NCBI RefSeq assembly: GCF_900107435.1
Contig: NZ_FNPZ01000002.1
Span: 62,001 to 126,000, forward strand
Origin: Herbiconiux ginsengi
GTDB lineage: Bacteria; Actinomycetota; Actinomycetes; Actinomycetales; Microbacteriaceae
Direction: 5' to 3'
DNA: 64,000 nucleotides
Position 1 is the stretch's first letter. Every line of letters begins with the position of its first letter. Shown piece after piece: positions 42,436 to 52,098 of this stretch. A program made the translations under genes and the position numbers. Under the pieces are notes generated by a model, which was not told where the DNA came from, did not search any database, and saw only the letters and a list, made by a program, of their open reading frames with translations.

Positions 42436-43185
42436 GTGCCCGTTTACCGAGATGAAGCCGTCGTGCTGCGCACCCACAAGCTGGGTGAGGCCGATCGCAT
42501 CGTCACGCTGCTCACCCGGCAGCACGGCAAGGTGCGGGCCGTGGCCCGCGGAGTGCGGCGCACCGCCTCGAAGTTCGGCGCGCGGCTCGAGCCCTTCATG
42601 GTGGCCGACGTGCAGTTCTACGAGGGGCGAACCCTCGACACCATCACCCAGGCGGTGACGATCGGGTCGTACGGCGCCGAGATCACGGCCGACTACGCCA
42701 GTTACACCGCGGCGAGCGCGATGGTGGAGACGGCGGACAAGCTCACCGAGGAGGAGCCCTCGCTGCAGCAGTACCTGCTGCTCGTCGGCGCCCTGCGCTC
42801 GCTGGCGCGCGGCGAGCACGGACCCACGCTCACCCTCGACTCCTACCTCCTGCGTGCGCTCTCGATGGCCGGCTGGGCGCCGAGCTTCCACGACTGCGCG
42901 GTGACGGGCGAAGCCGGGCCGCATTCGGCCTTCGTCGTGCAGCTCGGCGGCGTGGTGAGCGACGAGGTGGCACCACCCGGCACCCCGCGCCTCGATCCCG
43001 GCACCCTGGGCCTGCTCGGCGCCCTGCTCACGGGCGATTGGGCCACGGCCGACGCCTCGGAACCCGGCACCCGTTCTCGAGCGAGCGGTATCGTGGCGGC
43101 GTACACCCAATGGCACCTGGAACGCGGGCTCCGATCGCTCGAGCACGTCGAACGGTCGCAGACGAAGAAGGTCCAACCCACGTGA
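42436..43185 (+). CDS. recO: DNA repair protein RecO
   Basis: A 249-residue protein of the RecFOR pathway that helps load RecA on gapped DNA. The OB-fold N-terminus [20 protein letters not shown] and [20 protein letters not shown] are diagnostic; the zinc Cys set is mostly lost, with only one Cys in [16 protein letters not shown] lies six bases before the GTG. The stop overlaps uppS by four bases. Confidence 0.94.
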   Translation: MPVYRDEAVVLRTHKLGEADRIVTLLTRQHGKVRAVARGVRRTASKFGARLEPFMVADVQFYEGRTLDTITQAVTIGSYGAEITADYASYTAASAMVETADKLTEEEPSLQQYLLLVGALRSLARGEHGPTLTLDSYLLRALSMAGWAPSFHDCAVTGEAGPHSAFVVQLGGVVSDEVAPPGTPRLDPGTLGLLGALLTGDWATADASEPGTRSRASGIVAAYTQWHLERGLRSLEHVERSQTKKVQPT

Positions 43186-44018
43186 GTCCCGTTCGCAAGA
43201 CCTCCCCGCTGGCGGAGCCCTTCCGGCCCCTGGACTGGACGGGGCTCCAGCCGCCCGAGGTGCCTGCCGCCGCGGTGCCGAAGCACGTGGCGATCGTGAT
43301 GGACGGCAACGGCCGCTGGGCCAACCAGCGCGGCCTCACCCGTATCGAGGGGCACCGAGCGGGTGAAGCGGCGCTGCTCGACGTGGTGGCCGGCGCCATC
43401 CAGATCGGCGTGAAGCACGTCTCGGTCTACGCGTTCTCCACCGAGAACTGGAAGCGCTCGCCCGAAGAGGTGCGCTTCCTCATGGGGTTCAACCGGGAGG
43501 TGCTGCACCGCCGCCGCGACCAGCTGAACGAGTGGGGGGTGCGCATCCGCTGGGCCGGCCGCAAGCCGCGACTGTGGGCATCCGTCATCAAGGAGCTGCA
43601 ATTCGCCGAGCGGCTCACTGCGGCGAACTCGACGCTGACGCTCACCATGTGCGTCAACTACGGCGGCCGCAACGAGATCACGGATGCGGTGCGGTCGATC
43701 GCCGACGACGTGGCGGCGGGGCGCATCCGTCCGTCCGCGGTGTCGGAGAAGCTCATACAGAAGCGCCTCTACGTGCCCGAGCTGCCCGACGTCGACCTGT
43801 TCGTGCGGTCGTCGGGGGAGCAGCGCACGTCGAACTTCCTGCCCTGGCAGTCGGCCTACGCCGAGATGGTGTTCCTCGACCGGCTCTGGCCCGACTTCAC
43901 ACGGGTCGACCTGTGGCAGGCGATCGAGCGCTACGCCGGCCGCAACCGGCGGTTCGGCGGGGCGGTGGATGCGCCGCGGGCGGCCGGTGACGACCTCGAC
44001 GACGACATCGGCGAATGA
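43182..44018 (+). CDS. uppS: Isoprenyl (undecaprenyl/decaprenyl) diphosphate synthase
   Basis: A 278-residue cis-prenyltransferase that makes the lipid carrier for cell wall synthesis. [17 protein letters not shown] holds the catalytic Asp; [19 protein letters not shown] and [19 protein letters not shown] are conserved. Actinobacteria often make decaprenyl chains, so the chain length is open. GTG at 43182 overlaps the recO stop (GTGA). Confidence 0.96.
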   Translation: MSPVRKTSPLAEPFRPLDWTGLQPPEVPAAAVPKHVAIVMDGNGRWANQRGLTRIEGHRAGEAALLDVVAGAIQIGVKHVSVYAFSTENWKRSPEEVRFLMGFNREVLHRRRDQLNEWGVRIRWAGRKPRLWASVIKELQFAERLTAANSTLTLTMCVNYGGRNEITDAVRSIADDVAAGRIRPSAVSEKLIQKRLYVPELPDVDLFVRSSGEQRTSNFLPWQSAYAEMVFLDRLWPDFTRVDLWQAIERYAGRNRRFGGAVDAPRAAGDDLDDDIGE

Positions 44019-44066
44019 ACGCGCGCATCGCGGAATGAGATCGCGAATGCGCGGGTTGGCTTCTGT

Positions 44067-44735
44067 GTGAGTGACGCCATCAAGATCGACATCTGGTCCG
44101 ACATCGCCTGCCCCTGGTGCTACATCGGCAAACGCAAGCTCGAGTACGGCATCGCCGAGTACGAGGGCGACGAGGGTGCCGTGCCCGTCGAGATCGAATA
44201 CCACAGCTTCGAGCTCTCGCCTGACACGCCCGTGGACTTCCACGGATCGCACGAGGAGTTCCTCGCCACGAAGGGCTTCCCGCCGGAGCAGATCGGGCCG
44301 ATGCTCGAGCGCGTCACCGGCATCGCCGCGTCTGTGGGGCTCGACTACGACTACGGCAACCTCAAGCACGCCAACACCGTGCTCGCCCACCAGCTCATCC
44401 ATTACGCCAAGGCGCGCGGAATGCAGCTCGAGGCGAAGGAGCGTCTCCTGAAGGCCTACTTCGTCGACGGCCGGCAGGTCGGCACGATCGACGGCCTGGC
44501 CGACCTCGCCGTGGAGCTCGGGTTCGACCGCGACGACGTGGTGCGCTCGCTCAGCAGCGACGAGTACCTCGCCGACGTGCGGGCCGACCAGCAGACCGCG
44601 ATCGCCTACGGCATCCAGGGCGTGCCGTTCTTCGTCGTCGACGGCAAGTACGGCGTCTCGGGCGCGCAAGATCCGGCGACCTTCGCGCAGGTGCTGCGCC
44701 AGGTGACCGACGAGAAGACAGAGGTCGGCGCATGA
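44067..44735 (+). CDS. DsbA-family (FrnE-like) oxidoreductase
   Basis: A 222-residue cytoplasmic thioredoxin-fold protein. The active site is CPWC (15-18) in SDIACPWCYIGKRKLE, and the cis-Pro lies in QGVPFFVVDGKYGVSGAQ. FrnE-like enzymes act as isomerases or in polyketide pathways and stress. There is no signal peptide. GTG start; ATGA overlap with the following tiny gene. Confidence 0.93.
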   Translation: MSDAIKIDIWSDIACPWCYIGKRKLEYGIAEYEGDEGAVPVEIEYHSFELSPDTPVDFHGSHEEFLATKGFPPEQIGPMLERVTGIAASVGLDYDYGNLKHANTVLAHQLIHYAKARGMQLEAKERLLKAYFVDGRQVGTIDGLADLAVELGFDRDDVVRSLSSDEYLADVRADQQTAIAYGIQGVPFFVVDGKYGVSGAQDPATFAQVLRQVTDEKTEVGA

Positions 44736-44863
44736 CCCCCGATGCCGCAGACGAGGTCGAGCCGAACCCCCAGCCCGTGCAGATCCTGCCCCGGATGCCC
44801 CTGACGCTCACACTCATCGGCGATGCGGGCGCCGCCTGCGAGGGCGACGCCTGCGCGATCTGA
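44732..44863 (+). CDS. Tiny 43-residue protein with CEGDAC motif
   Basis: ATG at 44732 overlaps the DsbA stop (ATGA). The product is acidic and proline-rich at first, then LPRMPLTLTLIGDAGAA and CEGDACAI at the end, a CX4C pair. The coupling to a CPWC oxidoreductase makes a redox substrate or metal-binding partner plausible. Similar short C-terminal EGD-C endings occur in Microbacteriaceae small proteins, from memory. A long hairpin follows. Confidence 0.6.
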   Translation: MTPDAADEVEPNPQPVQILPRMPLTLTLIGDAGAACEGDACAI

Positions 44864-44878
44864 CCCCGCGCAATCGTG

Positions 44879-44937
44879 TCGACCCGTCAGTTGGTGCCGC
44901 TATGAACGTCGGATAGCGGCATCAACTGACGGGTCGA
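44879..44937. terminator. 25-bp inverted repeat between convergent genes
   Basis: Arms 44879-44903 and 44913-44937 match with one G-U pair and a 9-base loop. It fills nearly the whole gap between the tiny gene and the convergent YbaK-like gene, so it probably ends transcription in both directions. Confidence 0.7.
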
Positions 44938-44939
44938 TG

Positions 44940-45428
44940 TCAGTCTCGGGGCGGGAGCGGGTCGGAGATGTCGGCGACCACCGCGTCCAGGCCCGTGGCC
45001 AAGGCGTCGGCGTCGACGAACGCGCTGTGACCGTGCGCTCCGGCGCCCATCGCCACACGCTTGCCGGTGAAGGAAGCGTCGAGGTAGACCGGCCAGGCGG
45101 TGCTCGAACCGAGCGGGGTGATCGTGCCGCGCTCGTAGCCCGTGGCCTCCAGCGCGACATCCTGATGCGGCATCGAGAGTTTGTTGACTCCCACCAGGGT
45201 GCGCAGCTTCGGCCAGCTGATCTGGCGGTCGCCCGGGATGAGGGCGAACAGGAAGTCGCCGTCATGGCGCTTCACGACGAGACTCTTCATGATGTCGCCG
45301 GGCGCGAGGCCGAGCAGCGCCGCGGCGCCTTCCAGCGAGTCGGCGGCCGGCCGCTCCACGATCTCCACCGGGATGCCCCGGGCCTCGGCGTCCTGCTGCA
45401 CTCGGTCGATGCCGTTCTGGTTGTTCAC
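44940..45428 (-). CDS. YbaK/EbsC-family aminoacyl-tRNA deacylase
   Basis: A 162-residue editing-domain protein. DIMKSLVVKRHDGDFLFALI contains the key Lys, and VNKLSMPHQDVALEATGYERG and GSSTAWPVYLD shape the pocket. The family removes wrong amino acids from tRNA (for example Cys or Ala from tRNA-Pro). GTG at 45428 is the most likely start; no good ribosome site is visible. Confidence 0.85.
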   Translation of the reverse strand: MNNQNGIDRVQQDAEARGIPVEIVERPAADSLEGAAALLGLAPGDIMKSLVVKRHDGDFLFALIPGDRQISWPKLRTLVGVNKLSMPHQDVALEATGYERGTITPLGSSTAWPVYLDASFTGKRVAMGAGAHGHSAFVDADALATGLDAVVADISDPLPPRD

Positions 45429-45509
45429 AATCCGGTTCAACCGCCCGGTTGTCCACAGGATTCCCGTTCCCGACACACCCCCGGCGCCAGTCTGGGAGAA
45501 TTGACCACG

Positions 45510-46736
45510 ATGTCCACTCCAACACTCACTGCTCCCGCGCTCGACGGCGTCGGCGACCCGTCGACCGCGCTCGACGAGAAGCTCGCCATCGGGCCCATCC
45601 GGCTCGACGTGCCGGTCGTGCTCGCGCCCATGGCGGGCATCACGAACACCGCGTTCCGGCGGCTCTGCCGCGAATTCGGCGCGGGGCTCTACGTCAGCGA
45701 GATGATCACGAGCCGTGCGCTGGTCGAGCGCACGCCCGAGACGATGCGGCTCATCGCGCACCACCCCTCCGAGACGCCGCGCTCCATCCAGCTCTACGGG
45801 GTCGATCCGGCCACCATGGCGCAGGCCGCGCGCATCCTCGTCGAAGAAGACCGCACCGACCACATCGACATGAACTTCGGCTGCCCGGTGCCCAAGGTCA
45901 CGCGCAAGGGCGGGGGAGCGGCACTGCCCTGGAAGCTCGATCTCTTCCGCGAGATCGTGGAGTCGGTGGTGGATGCGGCGGGAGACATCCCGGTCACCGT
46001 CAAGATGCGCAAGGGCATCGACACCGATCACCTCACCTACCTCGAGGCGGCCCGCGCCGCCGAAGGCGCCGGGGTGAAGGCCATCGCCCTGCACGCGCGC
46101 ACCGCTGCCGACTTCTACAGCGGGCAGGCCGACTGGTCGGCCATCGCGCGGCTCAAAGAGACCATCACGAGCATCCCGGTGCTCGGCAACGGCGACATCT
46201 GGTCGGGCGAAGACGCGCTTCGCATGGTCGACGAGACCGGATGCGACGGGGTCGTCGTCGGCCGGGGATGTCTCGGGCGGCCGTGGCTCTTCGGCGACCT
46301 CGCGGCGGCGTTCCGGGTGCGGGCCGGCGAGCTCACGGCCGAGGATGCCGAGGCCCTGCGGGCGGCGCCCTCGCTCGGAGACGTGGCGCGCACACTGCGT
46401 CGGCACACCGAGCTGCTGGTGGAGTTCTTCGGCGACGAAGACCGCGCCTGCCGCGACATCCGCAAGCACATCGCGTGGTATCTGAAGGGCTACCCCGCGG
46501 GCCACGAGGTGCGCGCGGCGCTCAGCACGGTCACGAGCCTTACGCAGATGGACGAGATCCTCGCCACCCTCGACTGGTCGGAGCCCTACCCGGGCGCCGA
46601 CGCCGAGGGCCCGCGCGGCCGGGCCGGCAGCCCGAAGAACCCGGCACTGCCGGAGGGCTGGCTGCAGTCGCGTTCGCTCGAGCAGGCCGGGCGGGTCGAT
46701 CTCGCCGAGGCAGAACTGAGTCACAGTGGTGGCTGA
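45510..46736 (+). CDS. dusB: tRNA-dihydrouridine synthase
   Basis: A 408-residue FMN enzyme that reduces uridines in the tRNA D-loop. VVLAPMAGITNTAFRRLCRE, the catalytic Cys125 in MNFGCPVPKV, VKMRKGID, and GNGDIW plus VVGRGCLGRPW are as expected for DusB. A C-terminal helical domain follows. A TTG nine bases earlier is possible. The dgt gene overlaps its end by 11 bases. Confidence 0.95.
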   Translation: MSTPTLTAPALDGVGDPSTALDEKLAIGPIRLDVPVVLAPMAGITNTAFRRLCREFGAGLYVSEMITSRALVERTPETMRLIAHHPSETPRSIQLYGVDPATMAQAARILVEEDRTDHIDMNFGCPVPKVTRKGGGAALPWKLDLFREIVESVVDAAGDIPVTVKMRKGIDTDHLTYLEAARAAEGAGVKAIALHARTAADFYSGQADWSAIARLKETITSIPVLGNGDIWSGEDALRMVDETGCDGVVVGRGCLGRPWLFGDLAAAFRVRAGELTAEDAEALRAAPSLGDVARTLRRHTELLVEFFGDEDRACRDIRKHIAWYLKGYPAGHEVRAALSTVTSLTQMDEILATLDWSEPYPGADAEGPRGRAGSPKNPALPEGWLQSRSLEQAGRVDLAEAELSHSGG

Positions 46737-48048
46737 GCCCCTGCACAACCTGTCGACCGCCACGCCCACGAAGGGCTACTCCGAGGCCGACGCCGAGCGA
46801 TTCCGGCCCGAGGAGCACTACACCCGCCGCAGCGACTTCGCGCGCGATCGGGCGCGCATCCTGCACTCCTCGTCGCTGCGCCGACTGGCAGCCAAGACCC
46901 AGGTGCTGAGCCCGGCCGTGGTGGCCGACTTCGCGCGCAACCGCCTCACCCACTCGCTCGAGGTGGCACAGGTGGGTCGTGAACTCGCGAACAGCCTCGA
47001 CCTCGATCCCGACGTGGTCGACAGCGCGTGCCTCGCGCACGACCTCGGCCATCCGCCGTTCGGCCACAACGGCGAGCGGGCGCTCAACGACTGGGCTCGC
47101 GACATCGGGGGGTTCGAGGGCAACGCACAGAGCCTGCGCATCCTCACGCGGCTCGAGCCGAAGGTCTTCGACGACGAGGGGCGCAGTGTCGGGCTGAACC
47201 TCACGCGGGCGAGCCTCGACGCGAGCTGCAAATACCCCTGGACGGTCTCCGACCCGGTCCCGGACGCCAGCGGTCGGCTGAAATACGGCGTCTACGACGA
47301 CGACGCGCCGGTGTTCGACTGGCTCCGCCGGGGCGCTCCGGCGCGCAAACTCTGCGTCGAGGCGCAGGTGATGGACCTGTCCGACGACATCGCCTACTCG
47401 GTGCACGACTTCGAAGACGCGGTGCTGAACGGCTACATCGACGTCTCGGTGCTCGGGGCGCGCGCCGACCACTCGGCGCTCATCCGCAGCATCCACTCCC
47501 GCGCCGGCGGGGCGTTCAGTCTCGACGACCTCACCGAGGCCTTCGAACGCCTCGACTCCCTCCAGGTCTGGCTCTCGGAATGGAACGACTCGCGGCAGGC
47601 GCACGCGAAGCTGAAGAACCTCACCAGCCAACTCATCGGGCGATTCGCGGGCGCGGCCACGCGGGCCACCCGGGAGTCGTTCCCGGCCACCAGCATCACG
47701 CGCTACGGCGCCGACGTGGTGGTGCCGCCCTGGGTCGAGGCCGAGATCGCCACGCTGAAGGGCATCGTGTCGGTGTTCGTGATGAGCAACGACGCTCGGC
47801 AGCCCATCTACTCGAAGCAGCGCATTCTGCTGCTCGAACTGGCCGACGCCCTCTGGGAATCCGACGGCCGGGCGCTCGACACGGCGTTCGCCGACGACTG
47901 GCGCCGCGCCGCCGGGGACGCCGAGCGCAAGCGCATCGTGGTCGACCAGGTGGCGAGCCTCACCGACCAGACCGCCGAGGCCTGGCACGCCCGGTTGGTC
48001 GAAGTCCACGCCTCCGGCCTCCGTGTCGGTAGCCGGAACGTATCCTAG
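46726..48048 (+). CDS. dgt: Deoxyguanosinetriphosphate triphosphohydrolase-like protein
   Basis: A 440-residue HD-domain phosphohydrolase that turns dNTPs into deoxynucleosides and triphosphate. NRLTHSLEVAQVGRELA (His about 76) and CLAHDLGHPPFGHNGE (HD about 105) hold the metal ligands; QVMDLSDDIAYSVHDFED supplies the last Asp. The order dusB-dgt-dnaG is standard in actinobacteria. GTG at 46726 or 46729. Confidence 0.94.
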   Translation: MVAEPLHNLSTATPTKGYSEADAERFRPEEHYTRRSDFARDRARILHSSSLRRLAAKTQVLSPAVVADFARNRLTHSLEVAQVGRELANSLDLDPDVVDSACLAHDLGHPPFGHNGERALNDWARDIGGFEGNAQSLRILTRLEPKVFDDEGRSVGLNLTRASLDASCKYPWTVSDPVPDASGRLKYGVYDDDAPVFDWLRRGAPARKLCVEAQVMDLSDDIAYSVHDFEDAVLNGYIDVSVLGARADHSALIRSIHSRAGGAFSLDDLTEAFERLDSLQVWLSEWNDSRQAHAKLKNLTSQLIGRFAGAATRATRESFPATSITRYGADVVVPPWVEAEIATLKGIVSVFVMSNDARQPIYSKQRILLLELADALWESDGRALDTAFADDWRRAAGDAERKRIVVDQVASLTDQTAEAWHARLVEVHASGLRVGSRNVS

Positions 48049-48052
48049 AGAC
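48041..48052 (+). promoter_or_regulatory. -10 hexamer for dnaG
   Basis: TATCCT, six bases, ATG; it overlaps the dgt stop codon region, so dnaG may have its own leaderless transcript. Confidence 0.4.
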
Positions 48053-50086
48053 ATGGCAGGGCTGATACGTCGGAGCGACATCGACGAAGTCCGCTCCCGG
48101 ATCAACATCGCCGACGTCGTGGGCGACTACGTCACGCTGAAGAGCGCGGGTTCCGGCTCGTTGAAGGGGCTCTGCCCGTTCCACGACGAGCGGTCGCCGA
48201 GTTTCCACGTGCGTCCGCAAGTCGGCTTCTACCACTGCTTCGGGTGCGGCGAGGGCGGCGACGTCTACAAGTTCTTGCAGCAGATGGACCACGTGACCTT
48301 CGCCGAGGCGGTGGAGCGCCTCGCCGCGAAGATCGGCTATCAGCTGCACTACGAAGACGGCGGTGCCGCGGTCGACCAAGGCAATCGGGCACGCCTCCTG
48401 GCGGCCAACGAGGCCGCGCGGGAGTATTTCGCCGAGCAGCTCACCATGCCGGGGGCCGACACGGCGCGGGCCTTCCTCGGCGAACGCGGCTTCGATGCAT
48501 CCGTCGCCGCCCACTTCGGGGTGGGCTACGCGCCGCAGGGGTGGGACAACCTGGGCAAGCACCTCAAGAGCCGCGGCTTCACCGAGAAGGAGCTCAGCGA
48601 AGCCGGGCTGCTGAGTTCGGGCGATCGGGGCACCTACGACCGCTTCCGCGGGCGGCTGATCTGGCCGATCCGCGATCAGACCGGCCAGACGGTCGGCTTC
48701 GGCGCCCGTCGCCTGTTCGACGACGACAAAGGGCCGAAGTACCTCAACACCCCCGAGACGCTGGTGTACCACAAGGCGCAGGTGCTCTACGGGCTCGATC
48801 TCGCCAAGCGCGACATCGCGCGCAGCCGACAGGTCGTGGTGGTGGAGGGCTACACCGATGTGATGGCCTGCCACCTCGCCGGCGTCACCACGGCGGTGGC
48901 CACCTGTGGCACCTCCTTCGGGGTCGAGCACATCAAGATCATGCGCCGGGTGCTCTCCGACGACAGTGCGGGCCTCGGCGAGGTCGTCTTCACCTTCGAC
49001 CCGGATGCCGCCGGCCAGAAGGCCGCCCTGCGCGCCTTCAGCGAGGAGCAGCGCTTCGCCGCCCAGACCTACGTGGCCGTCGGGGTCGATGGCCTCGACC
49101 CGTGCGACCTCCGCCTCGCCAAGGGCGACGACGCGGTGCGGCGGATGGTCAAGGGCAAGAAGCCGATGTTCGAGTTCGTGATCAAGCAGAAGCTCTCGGC
49201 CTACGATCTCGAGACCGTCGAGGGGCGCGTCGCGGCGTTGCGGGATGCGGCGCCCATCGTGGCCGACATCCGCGACTCCGCCCTGCGGCCCGCCTACACC
49301 CGCCAGCTCGCCAAGATGCTCGCGATGGAGCTCGACGACGTGCGGCGCGCGGTGGAGAGCGCGTCGCGAACGCGCAGCGCTTCCGGCGGCGACCGGAACG
49401 AGCGGGGCGGGGCGGAGCGCGGCCACGGCGACCGACCGATCCGTGAGCTCTCCGGCACTCCCGGAGGCTCGGGCACCAGCGGCCCGGGCGGCCACGGAAC
49501 CCCGGGAGCGCCCGGCACTCTCGTGATCACCGACCGTCGGGTCGACCCGGCCGGCGATCCGCTCGTCGCCTCTGTCACCTCGTTGCAGGAGGCGCCCGTG
49601 GTGCGCCCCAGCGTCACGATCACGCAGCTCCCGGGCACGACCGCCGCGCGCACGGAGCGCGACGCGCTGATGGCGATGCTGCAGGCGCCGACCGTGGTGG
49701 GTCAAGACCTGCTGCTGCAGGCCAGCGCCTGCGGGTTCAGCAACGCGCCGCTCGCGGCGATCCGCGACGCGATCGGTCGCAACGTCGACTCCTTCGAGCG
49801 GCAGGACTGGGTCACCGTGATCCAGGCCGACTTGCCGGAGGAGTACCGCCGGCTGGTCGAGGAGCTCGCCGTCGCGCCGATACCTGAGCGCCCGGATCGC
49901 GAGCCGCAGATCTACCTGCGCCGCATCACGCGCGACCTCATCCAGCGGCATCTCCTGCGCCGTAAAGAAGACGTGAAGGGGCGGCTGCAGCGAACCGACG
50001 CGGTCGAGAATCCCGTGCTCTACCGGGAGATCCAGCGCGAACTCGTGCAACTCGAGGCCGACCGCCGCGCCTTGCAAGCCGACTAG
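48053..50086 (+). CDS. dnaG: DNA primase
   Basis: A 677-residue primase. The zinc ribbon LCPFHDERSPSF with YHCFGCGEGGD (about 40-66), the RNA polymerase core with RLIWPIRDQTGQTVGFGARR, the TOPRIM segment VVVEGYTDVMACHLAG (about 262-277) and FTFDPDAAGQKAA, and a C-terminal helicase-binding domain are all present. A Gly/Pro-rich linker (about 450-490) precedes the last domain. It makes RNA primers at the replication fork. Confidence 0.97.
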   Translation: MAGLIRRSDIDEVRSRINIADVVGDYVTLKSAGSGSLKGLCPFHDERSPSFHVRPQVGFYHCFGCGEGGDVYKFLQQMDHVTFAEAVERLAAKIGYQLHYEDGGAAVDQGNRARLLAANEAAREYFAEQLTMPGADTARAFLGERGFDASVAAHFGVGYAPQGWDNLGKHLKSRGFTEKELSEAGLLSSGDRGTYDRFRGRLIWPIRDQTGQTVGFGARRLFDDDKGPKYLNTPETLVYHKAQVLYGLDLAKRDIARSRQVVVVEGYTDVMACHLAGVTTAVATCGTSFGVEHIKIMRRVLSDDSAGLGEVVFTFDPDAAGQKAALRAFSEEQRFAAQTYVAVGVDGLDPCDLRLAKGDDAVRRMVKGKKPMFEFVIKQKLSAYDLETVEGRVAALRDAAPIVADIRDSALRPAYTRQLAKMLAMELDDVRRAVESASRTRSASGGDRNERGGAERGHGDRPIRELSGTPGGSGTSGPGGHGTPGAPGTLVITDRRVDPAGDPLVASVTSLQEAPVVRPSVTITQLPGTTAARTERDALMAMLQAPTVVGQDLLLQASACGFSNAPLAAIRDAIGRNVDSFERQDWVTVIQADLPEEYRRLVEELAVAPIPERPDREPQIYLRRITRDLIQRHLLRRKEDVKGRLQRTDAVENPVLYREIQRELVQLEADRRALQAD

Positions 50087-50111
50087 GGGTTAGCGAATAG
50101 GCTCGAATCCT

Positions 50112-51038
50112 ATGGCTGACCGATACGTACTCACCGCCTCCGACGTCACCATCGAATACCCGGCCCACAGCGTGAGCTCGGCGTTCACGGCGGTGAAGGG
50201 CTTCACTCTGACGATCGAACCGGGCGAGATCGTGGGCCTCGTCGGTTCCAGCGGCTCGGGAAAATCGACCCTGGCCCACGTGGCATCCGGTCAGGCCGCC
50301 GTTCGCGGCTCGAAGGACAACTCGCCCCGAATCATCGGCGGCAGCCTCGACGTGCTGGGCTTCGAGATGCGCGGCCTCAAGCGGTCGAAGCTCAACAAGC
50401 TCACGCTCGGCGTCGGGTACGTGGCGCAGGATGCCGGGTCGAACCTCACCTCGAACATGACGGTGGCCGAGCTGGTGGCCGAGCCCCTCTTTCTTCGCGA
50501 CAAGCGTTACAACCGCCACGAGGCGGGCCTGAAGGCGGCCACGCTGGTGGATGCGCTCCTGCTGCCCGTGGGTTCGATGCTGAAGCAGCCCCACGAGCTC
50601 TCCAGCGGCCAGCGGCAGCGCGTGGCGATCGCGCGCGGACTCATCCTCGATCCCGTGCTGCTGATCGCCGACGAGCCCACGGCGGGCGTCGACGTCTCGG
50701 TGCGCGGCGCCGTGGTCGACGTCATCGCCGGGCTGCAGCGTTCGCGCGGGGCCAGCGCGCTCATCGTCAGCCACGACCTGGCTGCGCTGCGGCGTTCCGT
50801 CGACCGCATCGCCGTCATCCACGAGGGTGTCGTGGTCGGGCTCGGCGGAATCGACGAGGTGCTCTCCGATCCGCGCCACCCCTACGTCGCGGGCCTCGCC
50901 CGCGAGACCTACAGCGACGAGGCCGACGACGACTTCGACGACGACGAGGACGACGAGGGCGAGGGCGAGGGCGACGGAGACGAAGACGGCAGCGAGTCCG
51001 ACGCGGGAGCCGCACCCGACCGCGACGAGAACCGCTGA
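50112..51038 (+). CDS. Orphan ABC-transporter ATPase with acidic tail
   Basis: A 308-residue ATPase of the oligopeptide (Opp/Dpp) type. Walker A GSSGSGKST (about 47-55), Q-loop VGYVAQDAGSNLTSN, signature LSSGQRQRVAIARG (about 162), Walker B LLIADEP and the H-loop IVSHDLAAL are intact. The final 40 residues are almost only D, E, G and S. No permease or binding protein lies nearby, so it either serves a remote transporter or is not a transporter part. Confidence 0.9.
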   Translation: MADRYVLTASDVTIEYPAHSVSSAFTAVKGFTLTIEPGEIVGLVGSSGSGKSTLAHVASGQAAVRGSKDNSPRIIGGSLDVLGFEMRGLKRSKLNKLTLGVGYVAQDAGSNLTSNMTVAELVAEPLFLRDKRYNRHEAGLKAATLVDALLLPVGSMLKQPHELSSGQRQRVAIARGLILDPVLLIADEPTAGVDVSVRGAVVDVIAGLQRSRGASALIVSHDLAALRRSVDRIAVIHEGVVVGLGGIDEVLSDPRHPYVAGLARETYSDEADDDFDDDEDDEGEGEGDGDEDGSESDAGAAPDRDENR

Positions 51039-52042
51039 TGGCGCGCCCCGCCTACACGAGCCGCCACCGGGAGGTGCTCGCGGTGCCCGCCGAGGCCCTC
51101 CCTGCCGGTGACCGGCCGCAGCCGGGCCCCGTCGCGGTGCTCCCGACCGAATCGCCGCTGTTCGTGCAGGCGATCGAGGCGGCCGGCGGCATCGTCGGGG
51201 CGCTGGATGCCGACACCCGCGGCATCGTCTGGCTGACGTCCGACGGAGCCGACGAGTTCGCCCGCGCCCTCGAGGCCAACCCGCAGGTGCAATGGGTGCA
51301 ATTGCCGTGGGCCGGCGTCGACGCCTTCGCCGAGGTGATCCGCACCCACGACCGCCCCGACCTCATCTGGACCAGCGCCAAGGGCGCATACGCCCAGCCG
51401 GTGGCCGAGCACGCGCTGATGCTCACCCTGGCTCTCCTGCGCGACCTGCCCGACCGCATCCCGGCCACCACGTGGGGAGAGAAGTCGGGCTGGTCGCTCT
51501 ACGGTCTGAACGTCGTCGTCATCGGCGCGGGCGGCATCGCCCTCGAGCTCCTCCGCCTGCTCGAGCCCTTCGGCGTCGAGTCGACCATCGTGCGCCGCTC
51601 CGAGCAGGTCGTGCCGAGTGCTGACCGCACCGTGACGAACGACCGACTGGACGATGTGCTGGCCGATGCCGACGTCGTGGTGGTGGCTGCGGCGCTGACA
51701 TCCGGAACCGAGAAGCTGCTCGGCGCGTTGCAATTCGAACGTATGAAGCGAACGGCATATCTCGTGAACGTCGCCCGCGGAGGCCTGGTCGACACGGATG
51801 CCCTCGTCGCCGCGCTGGCCGCCGGGGAGATCGCCGGCGCCGGGCTCGACGTGACCGATCCGGAGCCGCTGCCCGACGGGCATCCGCTCTGGTCGGAGCC
51901 TCGCGTGATCATCACCCCGCACACCGCGGACACGCCCGAGATGACGGCTCCGCTGCTCGCCGCGCGGGTGCGGCACAACGTGCGTGCCCTGCTCGGCGAC
52001 GGCGACTTCGCTGGACGGGTCGACCCCCGGGCGGGCTACTGA
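51038..52042 (+). CDS. D-isomer-specific 2-hydroxyacid dehydrogenase
   Basis: A 334-residue NAD(P)-dependent enzyme. The Rossmann motif is VVIGAGGIALELLRLL (about 160-175); VNVARGGLVDTDALVAAL and ITPHTADTPE hold the catalytic Arg and His regions (the Glu-His pair). It resembles glyoxylate/hydroxypyruvate-type reductases. The ATG shares one base with the ATPase stop (TGATG). The substrate is unknown. Confidence 0.88.
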   Translation: MARPAYTSRHREVLAVPAEALPAGDRPQPGPVAVLPTESPLFVQAIEAAGGIVGALDADTRGIVWLTSDGADEFARALEANPQVQWVQLPWAGVDAFAEVIRTHDRPDLIWTSAKGAYAQPVAEHALMLTLALLRDLPDRIPATTWGEKSGWSLYGLNVVVIGAGGIALELLRLLEPFGVESTIVRRSEQVVPSADRTVTNDRLDDVLADADVVVVAAALTSGTEKLLGALQFERMKRTAYLVNVARGGLVDTDALVAALAAGEIAGAGLDVTDPEPLPDGHPLWSEPRVIITPHTADTPEMTAPLLAARVRHNVRALLGDGDFAGRVDPRAGY

Positions 52043-52098
52043 GTGGTCAAACCCGCCGCCGAATCAGTGATATTGTATTGAAGCTGTTTCAGCAACAT

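Noticed and set aside
50920-51038. Acidic tail of the ABC ATPase as a frameshift product
   Set aside because: The downstream gene begins exactly at the stop (TGATG), and other frames do not continue the ABC fold, which is already complete.
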